Positions 18,008-27,736 of a DNA stretch of 64,000 nucleotides are shown here, one piece after another (position 1 is the stretch's first letter; each line of letters starts with the position of its first letter). Position numbers and translations under genes: made by a program. The notes under the pieces are model-generated. The model was not told the DNA's origin. It saw only the letters and a program-made list of their open reading frames with translations, and did not search any database. The DNA is from DATFQE01 sp963739085. GTDB taxonomy: Bacteria; Actinomycetota; Thermoleophilia; Gaiellales; Gaiellaceae. The stretch lies in assembly GCA_963739085.1 (NCBI GenBank), contig CAVTZA010000023.1, forward strand, positions 1 through 64,000, in the 5' to 3' direction.

Positions 18008-19233
18008 GAAGGGACCGCTTCGACCCGCCGGAGGTGGCGGATGTCAGGCGTCGCGAGCATGGCGAGGACGGACATCGTGACGATTCCTGCCGCCAGGTAC
18101 AGCGTCTCGTCCACGCCGATCGCGTCGGAGATCGGGCCGGCAGCGAGCTGGCCGAGCGGGATGAAGATGAACGAGCCGAGCGCGTCGTAGGAGCTCACCC
18201 GCGAGAGCGCCTGCTCGGGCACATGCTGCTGGAGCGAGGTGTCCCAGAAGATCCCGAACACCTCGACGCCGAGCCCCATCACGAGCGCCGCGAGCAGGAT
18301 CACCGGCAGCGGCGCGCCGAGCGCGAGCAGGATGAGCAGGGGCGGCATTGCGAGGATCGCGGCGCACCCGACGAAGAGCGGCCGCGCCGGCTTGAAGCGG
18401 AGCGCCAGCACGGCGCCGAGCATGAGCCCCAGCGCCTCGACCGCGAAGATCGCCCCGTAGGCGGCGGCCCCGCCGAGCTCCTCCTTCGCGACGACCGGTC
18501 CGAGTACGTTCAGCGCACCGGTCTCGGCGGCGTTGAGGAACCCGAACGCGACGACGATCACCCAGAGCCATGTCCGGGAGACGAACTCGCGCCAGCCCTC
18601 GCGGAGCTCGGCCAGGAAGTTCGGCGCCTCGAGCCGCTCGCCCGGAATCACGCGCATCAGCGCGAGGCAGACGGCGCTCGCGAAGAAGGTCCCGGAGTCG
18701 ATCGCGATCGCCCAGCCGGCCCCGACGGCGGCCACGAGCACACCGCCGAGGGCGGCGCCGCCGATCGACGCCACGTTGAGCGCCATCCGCAGCAATGCAT
18801 TCGCCTGCTGGAGCAAGGGCGGCTCGACGGTCTGCGGGACGAGGCCGGTCGAGGCAGGGAAGAAGAACGCCATCGCCGTCCCGCCCACCGCCTGCAGGAC
18901 GACCAGGTGCCAGAGCTCGGCGTTCCCGGTGAGCAGCAAGACTGCGGTGACCGCCTGCGAACTGCCCATGAGCACGTCCGAGGCGACCATCACGAGGTTG
19001 CGCGGCAGGCGGTCCGCCCAGACGCCGCCGATGAGCATGAAGACGAGCTGCGGCACCATCCGGGCCGCCAGCACGAGCCCGAGGTCGGACGCCGACCCGG
19101 TCAGGTCGAGGACGGCGAACGCGATTGCGACCGGCGCGATCGCGCTGCCGAAGAACGAAATCCCGCGGGCGAGGAAGAGGAGGCGGAACTCGCGCCGGGC
19201 GAGCGGCCCGAGACCCCTACGCGGCCTCGGCAC
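17989..19233 (-). CDS. MFS transporter (EntS/macrolide-efflux-like)
   Basis: A 414-residue major-facilitator protein with about 12 transmembrane helices. It has the family loop between helices 2 and 3 (GGVWADRLPRN), LVPQ and the cytoplasmic central loop. Overall pattern is that of the MFS_3/EntS-type drug and siderophore exporters. GTG start at 19233, overlapping the end of the MBL-hydrolase gene by 17 bases, so the two are co-transcribed. The final residues (VPSPVGAS) are read from the repeated sequence downstream. Confidence 0.88.
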   Translation of the reverse strand: MPRPRRGLGPLARREFRLLFLARGISFFGSAIAPVAIAFAVLDLTGSASDLGLVLAARMVPQLVFMLIGGVWADRLPRNLVMVASDVLMGSSQAVTAVLLLTGNAELWHLVVLQAVGGTAMAFFFPASTGLVPQTVEPPLLQQANALLRMALNVASIGGAALGGVLVAAVGAGWAIAIDSGTFFASAVCLALMRVIPGERLEAPNFLAELREGWREFVSRTWLWVIVVAFGFLNAAETGALNVLGPVVAKEELGGAAAYGAIFAVEALGLMLGAVLALRFKPARPLFVGCAAILAMPPLLILLALGAPLPVILLAALVMGLGVEVFGIFWDTSLQQHVPEQALSRVSSYDALGSFIFIPLGQLAAGPISDAIGVDETLYLAAGIVTMSVLAMLATPDIRHLRRVEAVPSPVGAS

Positions 19234-20076
19234 GCTTGTCGACGTAGCGCCTCAAACCTGCGTACGACTGCTCGAGTGGCATCGCCTGCGTGTACACGTC
19301 GACCGCATCCGCATCCGCCGCCCGTAGGTCGGCGACGGCCGCCGCCACGAACTCGTCCTCGGAGGCGCCCCCGGCGACGCGCTCGAGCCACCCGTCCAGG
19401 CGGTGGTCGAGCTCGTCGAGGTGCCGGCCGACGTCGCCGGCCACGCCGAAGTGGATCAGCGCGAGCCGCTCGGGCGTCCGCCGCCGAAGCTCGGCGATGG
19501 TGGCGTGCCAGCCCTCGACGTCCAGGTCGGGCGGCGGCGTCGGCGGCAGCACGGAGGTCGCCGGCGCGATCCGTACCCCGGCTGCGTCGCCCGCGTACAG
19601 GGTCCCATCCGCGGCCAGGTAGCAGACGTGATGGCTCGCGTGGCCCGGCGTCGGGAAGCACTCGAGCCCGACGACGCGCGACCCGACGACGTGGACATTG
19701 GCCTCGGGCACGGGCACGATCTCGCCCCACAAGCCGCTCGAGGTCGTCCCCGTACAGCCGCCGTGCGCTCGCGATCAGCTTGCCGGGGTCGACCAGGTGC
19801 GGCGCCCCGATCTCGGAGACGTGCACCTGAAGGCCGGGGTGCTCGCGGACGAGCACGCCGGTCGCGCCCGCGTGGTCGAGGTGGATGTGCGAGAGCAGCA
19901 GGTGCCGCACGTCGGTGAGCGCGAGGCCCCGCTCCGTCAAGGCGCTGCTTCAGCGTGCCGGCGCACGACGCCGGCCCGCAGTCGAACAGCGCCGGCCCGT
20001 CGTCGGTCTCGAGCAGGTAGCACCCGATCACGCGCTCGTGGCCGAGGTGCAGCAGGTCGAGCGGCTCGACGCTCAT
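19217..20076 (-). CDS. MBL-fold metallo-hydrolase, frame-shifted twice
   Basis: Metallo-beta-lactamase-fold hydrolase. SHIHLDHAG is the HxHxDH metal site, PTPGHASHH gives the next histidine and YAGDAAG the bridging aspartate; the C-terminus is helical. The family covers glyoxalase II, lactonases and related hydrolases, so the substrate is open. Extra single bases near 19941 (between TLKQR and LTERGL) and 19731 (between DDLERL and WGEIVP) break the frame; corrected length is about 285 residues. ATG 20076 lies 7 bases after a TACGAT box. Confidence 0.82.
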
Positions 20077-20083
20077 GCCGCGC

Positions 20084-20089
20084 ATCGTA
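20084..20089 (-). promoter_or_regulatory. leaderless -10 box of MBL/MFS operon
   Basis: TACGAT on the minus strand, 7 bases before ATG 20076, directly abutting the terminator hairpin of the upstream peptidase gene. Confidence 0.5.
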
Positions 20090-20121
20090 CGAGTGGGGGC
20101 GGGATCGCCCGCCCCCACTCG
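20090..20121 (-). terminator. terminator of the M14 peptidase gene
   Basis: Perfect 14-bp stem (20090-20103 with 20108-20121, CGAGTGGGGGCGGG arm) and a 4-base loop, 10 bases beyond the peptidase stop. Confidence 0.8.
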
Positions 20122-20131
20122 ATGCGAGCTG

Positions 20132-22716
20132 CTACTGGTCGGCCCAGTAGGCGGCCGAGCTGATCGCGGGCCACTCGCGCTCCGGATCGGCCCGGTACAG
20201 CGGGTTCATGGCGAACACGGTCAGGCGGGAAGTCCCGGCCGTGTTCGTGCCGTGCGCGATCACCGGCGAGCCCGGCGCCGTCGCGGACTCCGCGTCGGGC
20301 TTCCAGAGTCCCGCGGCGAAGAAGTTCGTGAACGGCAAGCGCGCGTCCACGGTCAGGCTCGGAGGTACCCCGGTGAACCACGTCGGTGGATCCATGATCG
20401 CCGTGTCCTGGCCGGGGTAGGCGCCGACAATCGGGCTGCTCGCGCTGCCGGTGTTCGTCCAGTAGACGATGCCGCTGCGGCCGAGCCCGCCGCGACTGAG
20501 CGCGGTGAGGCCTGAGACCTGCGATCCAGCGGTCAGGAAGTTGGCTCCGTTGGCTCCGGCGCCGATGTAGCCGCCGCCCCGGGCGAAGAAGTTGGTCAGC
20601 CGGGTGCGGGCGGTCGGGTTGGCCGCGGACGGATAGGCAGCGGTGTTGAACACCAGGTCGTAGTTCAGGAGCGGATCGGTCGTCGCGGTGTTCAGCGTCG
20701 CCGTCGAGACCCCGTCGACGGTGAAGCCGAGGTTCCGGAGCGACCAGATGTCCTGGTTGATCGCCTGCGTCGTGAGCGCCGCGATCCGCGGGACGCGGTC
20801 GATCGCCTCGAGCGCCGGCAGCCCGGCCGACGACTCCTTGGCGAAGGTGATCCCGTTGCGCCTGCCGGCCTGGTCGAGGGCCTGCACGGGTGGCGTCGTC
20901 GCCGGCGAACACGACCGTCCCGGCGGGATGCGAGCCGAAGGCCGTCGTGGCGAGCTGTGCGGTGATGCCGTCACTCAGCAGCGCGTTGAGCGTGCGGACG
21001 GCGGTCGCCGAGTCCAGCTCGAGGACGTAGCGGTCCGCGGGCGAGGCCTTGCCCTTCCCGACGACCCCGCCGGGGACGGCGTTGGGCTCGCTGATCTCCC
21101 GAGTCATCGCGTTGAAGGTCGCCCCGTTCGGGACGACCGCGATGTCGGCGCCCCAGAGGTAGCCGTGGCTCCAGGCGCCCGGAGGAGCGTAGAGCTGGCT
21201 GATCGAGTTGGACACGTCCACGCCGATCCCGAGCGCCGTGTCGGCGAGGCCGCGCAGCGCCTGGTTCATGAAGACGACGTAGGTGCCCGCGTCGAACGTC
21301 TGGCCCTGGAAGGACGCGCTCTTCTTGAGCTCCCAGACCCGGATGCCGTTGAAGAAGAGCCACTCGACGAGGCGCTTCGCCTCGGCGTCGCTCCGCTGGC
21401 CGGTGCCGACCGGGATGACGTAGGCCTCGGGGTACTCGTGCATCCAGTTGTTGGCCACGTCGAACGGCGGCGGGCAGCACGGCGGGCGGGCAGCCCCGGT
21501 GACGCCGCGGCGGTAGATCTCGAGCTGGTCGTGCCAGAGCTCCTCGCGGTTCGCGATGTCGAACTCGAGCGTCGAGACGGCCACCGTGGCCTGCGCAGTC
21601 CGCGAGCCGATGCGGCCCTTGGCGTGCGTCGTGCTCCCGGGGACGCCACACGCGTTGCCGGTGCTGTTGCACATCTCGACCGTCGAGCCGTTCAGGCCGA
21701 CGAGCTGGGAGTACATCGGCGTGTAGAACGGGCCCCAGTCGTCCCAGCCCTCGGCCGTCAGCCGGCCCGGGGAGCGTGACGCCGTCGTCACAGAAGCCGT
21801 TCGGGTTGGCGGGCTCGGCCTCCGGGCACCAGTCGTTGATCGGGCGGGTGACACCGAGCCCGATCGCGTTCATCGCCGCCTCGTTCGCGTCGATGCGCGC
21901 CTGGTTCCACTTGAGCCAGAAGTCGTACTCGATGCCCGGGTTGTGCGGCTTCGTCGTCGCCTCGATCAGCGTCGGTGTGACGTAGCCGTGCTGGTCGAGC
22001 AGCTCGGGCGATAGCCATTTCTGGATCAGCGGCACCGTGGCCTTCGTCTCGGGCTGCGACTGCGTCAGCCAGTCGCGGTTGAGGTCGAAGTTGTTGCCGT
22101 TCGCACGCTGGTTGAGGATGTGGCCGTCGGGGTTGTGGATCACGTTGAAGATCACGATCGAGTGATCGAGCACGTCGTCCACGAACGGGTCGGTCCCGTA
22201 CGGCGTCGTCGCGAGCCGCTCGATCAGGCGCATGTCGGCGTCGATTCCCTCGGATTCGTTGCCGTGGATCCCGGCCTGGATGAAGATCGGGATCTTGAAG
22301 TTGGCCCCGTGCTGCGCCAAGAAGCTCTGCGCCTTGGCCGGCTCGGTCAGCGCCCACTTGCGCATGTTCTTCCAGTGCGCGTAGTCGCGCTGCTGAGCGC
22401 CCGTGTCGAGCGCGTTGATCGTGACCGCATAGAGGTCGAAGCCGTTGGCGGACTGGCCCGTGACCTGGACGGACATACGACCGTCGCTCCGGGCGGCGAT
22501 CGAGTCGAGCGTGCAGCCGATCGCATACCACGGGATGTGCGGGAAGCTGCCCACAGGATCCGTGGGCGACGAGCCGTCGGGCAGGGCCGCGGTCCCGTCG
22601 GGTATCGGCGTGCCGCACCACGGCGGGCCGATGTCGGCGCTCGCCGGCGAGGCCGCGGTCAGCGGTACCGCGACCAGGGCGAGCGCGATGAGAATGCAAA
22701 GACGAATTCGAGGCAC
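20132..22716 (-). CDS. secreted M14-family zinc carboxypeptidase, frame-shifted twice
   Basis: Secreted peptidase, about 861 residues once corrected. Signal peptide (residues 5-27, ending ASPASA), then a zinc carboxypeptidase domain with HGNESEG (the HxxE zinc pair, about residue 150), IHNPDGH (third ligand region) and a FDLNRDW segment typical of M14 enzymes that cut peptides or amides. A long C-terminal part contains beta-rich sequence and a class I glutamine-amidotransferase-like fold (YDLVFNTAAYP, FFARGGGYIGAG). Extra bases near 21766 and 20890 break the frame. GTG start at 22716. Confidence 0.8.
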
Positions 22717-22786
22717 GGCGGCGCCCCTCCCTCCCCACGATTACATGGAGCGGCGAGTCTAATTGAGCATGCGATACCGGGCTTCG

Positions 22787-23938
22787 CTAGGCGCCGGCGG
22801 CTGTGCGTGCAGGGACGAGCGCGGCCTCGAGATCCGCCACGAGGTCGTCCGCGGACTCGATCCCCACCGACAGGCGGATGAGATTCTTGGGCGCCGCGAA
22901 GGCGGAATCGGCCGTCGACGCGTGCGTCATTCGCGCCGGGTGCTCGATCATGCTCTCGACGCCGCCGAGGCTCTCGGCGAGCTTGAAGACCTTCGTCCGA
23001 GCGACGAGCGCCACCGCCTCCTCCTCCGTCTCGACGAGAAACGAGACCATGCCGCCGAAGTCGTCCATCTGCCGTGCTGCGATCTCATGGCCGGGATGCG
23101 AGGGCAGCCCGGGGTAGAGGACGCGCTCGACGGTCGCGTGCTCGGCGAGGAACGCGGCCACCTTCTTGGCGTTGTCGGTGTGGGCGCGCATGCGCAGGGC
23201 GAGCGTCTTGACGCCTCGCAGCGCCAGCCAGCAGTCGAACGGGCCGGGCACGGCGCCGAGCGACTTCTGCAGGAAGAGCAGGCGCTCGGCGATGGTCGGG
23301 TCGTTCGTCGCGACGAAGCCCCCGATGATGTCCGAGTGGCCGCCGATGTACTTCGTCGTCGAGTGCAGCACCACGTCCGCGCCCAGGTCGAGCGGGCGCT
23401 GCAGGTACGGCGAGGCGAAGGTGTTGTCGACGACGACGATCGCGCCGACCTGGTGCGCCGCTTCGGCCGCCGCTCTGATGTCGACGATGTTCAGCATCGG
23501 GTTCGTCGGCGTCTCGAGCCAGACGATCCGCGTGCGCTCGTCGAGGTGAGCGGCCAGGTTGGTGTTGATCTCCTCCGCAGGGACGAACTCGAAGGCGTAG
23601 CCCTTTGGCTCGTAGATCTGGGAGAACATGCGGTAGACGCCGCCGTAGACGTCGTTCACCGCGACCACCCGCTCGCCGGGGTTGACGAGGTGCATCAGGG
23701 TGGTGGTCGCACCGATCCCGGAGGAGTAGGAGACTCCGTGCTCGGCGTTCTCTAGCGAGGCGAGGCAGACCTGCAGCGCCGTCCTCGTGGGATTGCCGAC
23801 GCGCGAGTAGTCGTAGCCCTTGTTGACGCCGACCTCCTCCTGGACGTACGTCGAGGTCTGGTAGATGGGCGGGACCATCGCCCCCGTCGCGGGGTCCGGC
23901 TCCTGTCCCTCGTGGATGGCGCGGGTCTCGAAGTCCAT
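22787..23938 (-). CDS. metB: cystathionine gamma-synthase/gamma-lyase family PLP enzyme
   Basis: 383-residue PLP enzyme of the Cys/Met-metabolism family. Typical SSGIGAT phosphate loop, DNTFASPYLQRP, PLP-binding lysine in HSTTKYIGGHSD, and the LGGVES...HPARMTH C-terminal motif. It makes cystathionine from an activated homoserine and cysteine, or cleaves cystathionine; sequence alone does not settle direction. A cystathionine beta-synthase lies 4 kb away on the same strand, which favours reverse transsulfuration (gamma-lyase). I start at ATG 23938; further upstream in-frame codons precede the TAGAAT box. Confidence 0.88.
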   Translation of the reverse strand: MDFETRAIHEGQEPDPATGAMVPPIYQTSTYVQEEVGVNKGYDYSRVGNPTRTALQVCLASLENAEHGVSYSSGIGATTTLMHLVNPGERVVAVNDVYGGVYRMFSQIYEPKGYAFEFVPAEEINTNLAAHLDERTRIVWLETPTNPMLNIVDIRAAAEAAHQVGAIVVVDNTFASPYLQRPLDLGADVVLHSTTKYIGGHSDIIGGFVATNDPTIAERLLFLQKSLGAVPGPFDCWLALRGVKTLALRMRAHTDNAKKVAAFLAEHATVERVLYPGLPSHPGHEIAARQMDDFGGMVSFLVETEEEAVALVARTKVFKLAESLGGVESMIEHPARMTHASTADSAFAAPKNLIRLSVGIESADDLVADLEAALVPARTAAGA

Positions 23939-23945
23939 GCGCGCG

Positions 23946-23951
23946 ATTCTA
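23946..23951 (-). promoter_or_regulatory. leaderless -10 box of metB-like gene
   Basis: TAGAAT on the minus strand, 7 bases before ATG 23938, no ribosome site. Confidence 0.55.
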
Positions 23952-23961
23952 GAGACGCCGG

Positions 23962-24236
23962 TCAGTCGCGCCGCGGCGTCTTCCACGCGTACAGCGCGCC
24001 GACGGGCGCCATTCGTCCGCCGGGCAGCTCGGCCATGACGGCGTAGCTCCCGGAGTCGACGGAGTCGACGATCGCGATCCGGCCCGAGCCCCGCCCCTTT
24101 GCGTCGAGGTCGAGCACGCCGGCCGGAGTCAGCCGCTCGTCGGTCGGCGTGCTGATCGCGTCGGCGTCTGCGTCCGGTGCGAGGAAGAGGCGTAGGCGAA
24201 CGCTCTTGACAGCGCTCCGGGGCGCTCGACCGTCAC
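23962..24236 (-). pseudogene. possible small hypothetical gene with a frame break
   Basis: Downstream of the secreted protein at 24253 a GTG (24236) opens VTVERP, but the plausible continuation (SVRLRLFLAPDADADA ... DSGSYAVMAELPGG ... TPRRD) is in another frame ending at 23962. One missing base near 24220 would join them into about 91 residues. The second part has the composition of a real protein (a beta-rich domain also found after secreted actinobacterial proteins, by recollection). Evidence is weak and there is no second copy to compare. Confidence 0.35.
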
Positions 24237-24252
24237 GGTGCGGAGCTTGCCG

Positions 24253-24852
24253 CTAGGGCGTGATGTCGAGCCAGAGCGGCGCACGGAGGCAGCGCATGAA
24301 CAGCGTGCTGAACGCTGGGAGCTCGCAGCGACGGTGGGCGACGAGCACGTCGAGCGGCCGTCCGCGGCGTGCGAGCGCGATCCGCGGATCGATACCTCGG
24401 AGCGCCACGAAGCCGCGTCCGAGCGCCGGCCCGCGCGGGAGAGCGCGGCCCCGAAGGGCCGTGTACCCGCGCCCGCGAAACCGCACCTCGGTCTGGAGGC
24501 AGCGGCGGTAGCCGGCCCCGAAGCCGAAGCCGGCACACCGACCCGGAACGGCGACGAGCAGGTTCTGCCCCGACTCCGACACGGTCAAGGCCACGCGTGG
24601 GCTGGCCGTGCCGTAGCGGAAGACGGCCACGGCTCTGTCCGGAGGCGGCGGGCCGCCGGTGTCGCTGCACCCCGGTCTCACGCCGCGACCCACGCGGGCT
24701 CCGCGGGCGACCCCGGCCGCCGCGTAGTGGTAGTCGCCGCCGTCGTAGCGGACGACGTACGCACACCTCTGCGCTGTGACCGGCCGGCCGCCTGCGACGC
24801 CGGCGCCGAGCAAGGCAACCACGAGTGCGCCGAGGGCGAGCACTCTGGCCAT
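24253..24852 (-). CDS. secreted hypothetical protein
   Basis: 199-residue protein with an N-terminal signal peptide (residues 5-23, ending GVAGG) and a mature part containing six cysteines (QRCAY, PGCSD, GRCAG, RRCLQ, RRCEL, MRCLR) likely to form disulfides outside the cell. No family recognised. ATG 24852 follows a TAGAAT box by 6 bases and lies back-to-back with the methyltransferase gene. Confidence 0.65.
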   Translation of the reverse strand: MARVLALGALVVALLGAGVAGGRPVTAQRCAYVVRYDGGDYHYAAAGVARGARVGRGVRPGCSDTGGPPPPDRAVAVFRYGTASPRVALTVSESGQNLLVAVPGRCAGFGFGAGYRRCLQTEVRFRGRGYTALRGRALPRGPALGRGFVALRGIDPRIALARRGRPLDVLVAHRRCELPAFSTLFMRCLRAPLWLDITP

Positions 24853-24858
24853 GCAGGA

Positions 24859-24868
24859 ATTCTAGGCT
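24859..24868. promoter_or_regulatory. overlapping divergent -10 boxes
   Basis: TAGAAT on the minus strand (24859-24864, 6 bases before ATG 24852) and TAGGCT on the plus strand (24863-24868, 7 bases before GTG 24876) share the two bases TA. Polymerase can bind only one orientation at a time. Confidence 0.5.
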
Positions 24869-24875
24869 GCAGGCC

Positions 24876-25460
24876 GTGAATCGAAACGCGCTCATCCGCC
24901 GCGAGCTGCCGCCTCCGCCCGCACGGGTGCTCGAGGTCGGCTGCGGGAGCGGCGAGCTTGCCCGCGAGCTCGCAGGGGACGGCTACGACGTGGTCGCCGT
25001 CGACCCCGATGCGCCCGAAGGCGCGATCTTCCGGCGGACGAGGATCGAGGAGCTCGGCGACGAGGGGCCGTTCGAGGCCGCCCTCGCCTCGCTCTCGTTG
25101 CACCACGTCCACGATCTGGACGTCGTGATCGCCAAGGTGCACTCGCTGCTGCGGCCCGGCTCCCCGTTCGTGGTGCGCGAGTTCGCGTGGGATCTCGTGG
25201 ACGAGCCGACCGCGCGCTGGGACTACGCGAGGCGGGGACGCGAGGGCGGCCTCGCCGAGTGGCGGGCCTCGCACGACGACCTGCATGGCTTCGAGGCGCT
25301 GCGCGCCGCGCTCGGCGGAGCGTTCGAGGAGCGGACGTTCGAGCTCGGGCCGTACCTCGCCGAGTACGAGCCAGGCGAGGGCGACGCGGACGAGGAACGA
25401 CGTCTGATCGCGGCGGGCGAGATCCGCGCGGTCGGCTTCGTCTACGTCGGCCTGGCGTAG
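24876..25460 (+). CDS. class I SAM-dependent methyltransferase
   Basis: 194-residue methyltransferase. Motif I VLEVGCGSGELAREL, acidic end of strand 2 (VAVDPDAPEG) and post-motif LHHVHD place it in the type-11 group that methylates small molecules. Acceptor unknown. I start at GTG 24876 (VNRNALIRREL), matching the -10 box; the in-frame ATG at 24825 lies inside the divergent gene. The last 19 bases overlap the convergent YcaQ-like gene. Confidence 0.82.
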   Translation: MNRNALIRRELPPPPARVLEVGCGSGELARELAGDGYDVVAVDPDAPEGAIFRRTRIEELGDEGPFEAALASLSLHHVHDLDVVIAKVHSLLRPGSPFVVREFAWDLVDEPTARWDYARRGREGGLAEWRASHDDLHGFEALRAALGGAFEERTFELGPYLAEYEPGEGDADEERRLIAAGEIRAVGFVYVGLA

Positions 25461-26581
25461 GCGATCTCGCCCGCGCCGAGCCAGTCCGCAAGCTCGCGCA
25501 CGGCGGCCTTCAGCGCCGGCTTCGCGCTCTTCGGCGCGCTCGGCTCCCAGTGGACGGCGTTCACGGTCAGGACGCCGGTCTTGCGGTCGAACAGCGGGTC
25601 GATGCGGCCGACGAGCTCGTGGCCGTGCAGGAACGGGAGCACGAAGTAGCCGTACTCGCGCTTGGCCTTCGGCACGTAGATCTCGAGCCGGTAGCGGAAG
25701 CCGAACAGCTCCTCGGTGCGGTCGCGGTCGTAGACGAGCCTGTCGAACGGCGAGAGCAGGGTCGATCGCGGCTCGCCCGGACCGCGCTCGAGCAGTTCGG
25801 CGTGGGCCAGATGTCCGCCTGCCAGGCCCTCGACCTCCACGGGGAGGAAGCGGCGCTCACGGATCAGCGCTTTCAGCGCCCGCTCGCGGCCGGGCACCCA
25901 GCCGTCGAAGACGCGGCCGAGCTCCTTGGCGCGCGCCACGCCGAGCCTGCGCAGTTGCCGGTCGAGCACGCGGCGGGCGACCTCGCCGGCCGCGAGCCTC
26001 GGCTGGTCCGTGGGGAAGACGCGCTCGGCGAGATCCCACAGCCGCTCGTTCCCGTCGCGGCGGGCGATGCCGATCTTGCCGCCGTCCCAGAGCGTCTCGA
26101 GCATGATCCCGAGGCTCTTCCCGTCGTTCCAGCCGCCCGTCTTCCAGGGCAGCTCGGCCCGGTCCTCGAGGTCTCTCGAGCGGAGCGGCCCGCGCCGGCG
26201 CAGCTCGCGGAGGATGTAACGCCGGAAGCCCGCGTTGGCCGCGAGCCACTCGTGGATGTAGTTCGAGCGCGCGTAGGCGCCCCGGGGGTAGCGTCGCATC
26301 GTCCCGCGGTGGATCGCGTAGTCGGCGGCCGGGACGATGTGGGCCCAGTAGTCGAACAGCTCGCGCGTCTCCCAGCGCAGCCGGTCGAGCTCGGCGAGGT
26401 CGTAGCCGCCCAGCCGGCTCCAGAGGACGAGGCGCTCGCTGCGCTCGACCGCGCTCGTCGGGTCCATCTGCAGGCTCCCGAGCCACTCGACGACCTCGAG
26501 GATCGAGCGTGGCCGCGGTTCGTCGAGCAGCTGCCCGGCGACGGCGAGCCGGCGGGCCTCGGCGAGCGAAATCCGGGTCAC
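25442..26581 (-). CDS. YcaQ/AlkZ-like winged-helix DNA glycosylase (HTH_42)
   Basis: 379-residue protein of the YcaQ/AZL family, which unhooks DNA interstrand crosslinks and excises bulky or alkylated bases. The catalytic QxD motif is visible as LQMDP near residue 37, followed by SERLVLWSRLGGYD, WAHIVPAADY and the C-terminal DRLVYDRDR and REYGYFVLPFLHG segments typical of the family. GTG 26581 overlaps the DUF885 stop by 4 bases, so the gene is third in the operon CBS, DUF885, ycaQ. Confidence 0.85.
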   Translation of the reverse strand: MTRISLAEARRLAVAGQLLDEPRPRSILEVVEWLGSLQMDPTSAVERSERLVLWSRLGGYDLAELDRLRWETRELFDYWAHIVPAADYAIHRGTMRRYPRGAYARSNYIHEWLAANAGFRRYILRELRRRGPLRSRDLEDRAELPWKTGGWNDGKSLGIMLETLWDGGKIGIARRDGNERLWDLAERVFPTDQPRLAAGEVARRVLDRQLRRLGVARAKELGRVFDGWVPGRERALKALIRERRFLPVEVEGLAGGHLAHAELLERGPGEPRSTLLSPFDRLVYDRDRTEELFGFRYRLEIYVPKAKREYGYFVLPFLHGHELVGRIDPLFDRKTGVLTVNAVHWEPSAPKSAKPALKAAVRELADWLGAGEIAYARPT

Positions 26582-27714
26582 GCGGCCAGGTCGTCCGGCG
26601 TGAGCTGCTCGGCGAGCAGGCGACGGAACCGGGTTGGATCGCCGCCGACGAAGCGGCGCGCGAGGGCCGTGCCGGCCGGGTAGCAGATGCCGTACGGCGG
26701 CCAGGGATCGTCGAGGTAGAACCTGAGCGCCTTGTCGACGACCTCGTCGGGGTCGATCAGCCAGCGGCGCATGTACGGCCGGGCCTCATCGGGCGCGATG
26801 CGATCCTCGGCGAGCAGCTGGACGAGGTTGGTGCCGACCGAGTCCAGGGCCTCCTGGACACCGCGGACCACTGCGCCCGTCTCGGCGTCGTAGGCGATCC
26901 CGACGCCGCGCAGGATCTCGGCTCCCACACGGTCGGCCTCCTCGCCCAGGAGCGCCTCGTGCGCGATCTTGGCGATGCCCTCGGTCACGACCGCCTGCGG
27001 CGACGTGAACAGGTACACGGCGAGCTCGTCGCGACCCTGCTCGGCGATCAGCGGCTCCTTGCAGAGGTGCTCGGTGTGGTGGCCGGGATAGACCTCGTGG
27101 GTCACGAGCTCGAACAGCTGTCCGGCCGGGATCGGCAGGTCCACGTTGACCGAGACCCGCGTGCGCAGGTCGCCCAGGTAGTCGCAGAACCCCGACCACG
27201 GCTTGTCGGTCACGAGCTCGAACTCGACGTCGTCGCCGTCCGGCAGGTCGACGATCGCCGCGGTGCGGTCGCGCAGCTCCGCGGCGAGCGCCTCGAGGCC
27301 CGGACCGACGAGCTCGGGTGCGACGAGCTGCGACTCGTGCCAGACGCGGAAGCGCTCGCGGAGCGGGCCGTCGCCGGGCAGCACCTCCTCGAGCCGTGCG
27401 TGGGCGGCGGCGAACTCCTCCTCGGGCACGACCTTCGCCTCGACCTGGTGGGCGAGGCGGACCTGCTCGGCGTAGGGGATCTCCTCGCCCGCGAACCAGC
27501 GGCAGGCCGTCTCCAGCCCGGTCAGCTGCGCGGCGAGCCAGCTGCGGCGCCGGCCGTCCCGCTCCTCCGAGGCAACCTCGGCGTTGAGCTCCGCCGCCTG
27601 CCCGGCGATCCGCTCGTAGGTCGGCGGCGGTTCGGCTTCGACCTGGGCCCTGAGCTCGTCAGGCCCGCAGTAGCTGTCGATCAGCTCCGGCTGGAGCCGG
27701 GCGAAGCGGAGCAC
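26578..27714 (-). CDS. DUF885-family putative metallopeptidase
   Basis: 378-residue protein of the DUF885 group. The signature HEVYPGHH (HExxPGHH, a probable zinc site) and a distal glutamate in VVTEGIAKIAHE support a metalloprotease-like fold; activity is unproven. The family-like N-terminus (YLELVLRFARLQPELIDSYCGPDEL) begins slightly upstream of the only standard start, GTG 27714, so either a non-standard start just after the CBS stop is used or a few residues are lost. Follows CBS by 22 bases and overlaps the YcaQ-like gene by 4. Confidence 0.8.
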   Translation of the reverse strand: MLRFARLQPELIDSYCGPDELRAQVEAEPPPTYERIAGQAAELNAEVASEERDGRRRSWLAAQLTGLETACRWFAGEEIPYAEQVRLAHQVEAKVVPEEEFAAAHARLEEVLPGDGPLRERFRVWHESQLVAPELVGPGLEALAAELRDRTAAIVDLPDGDDVEFELVTDKPWSGFCDYLGDLRTRVSVNVDLPIPAGQLFELVTHEVYPGHHTEHLCKEPLIAEQGRDELAVYLFTSPQAVVTEGIAKIAHEALLGEEADRVGAEILRGVGIAYDAETGAVVRGVQEALDSVGTNLVQLLAEDRIAPDEARPYMRRWLIDPDEVVDKALRFYLDDPWPPYGICYPAGTALARRFVGGDPTRFRRLLAEQLTPDDLAA

Positions 27715-27736
27715 CAGCTCCAGGTACCGCTCGCCG

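Noticed and set aside
17965..19830. 621-codon plus-strand frame
   Set aside because: Antisense to the MFS and MBL genes, low-complexity Arg/Glu/His composition.
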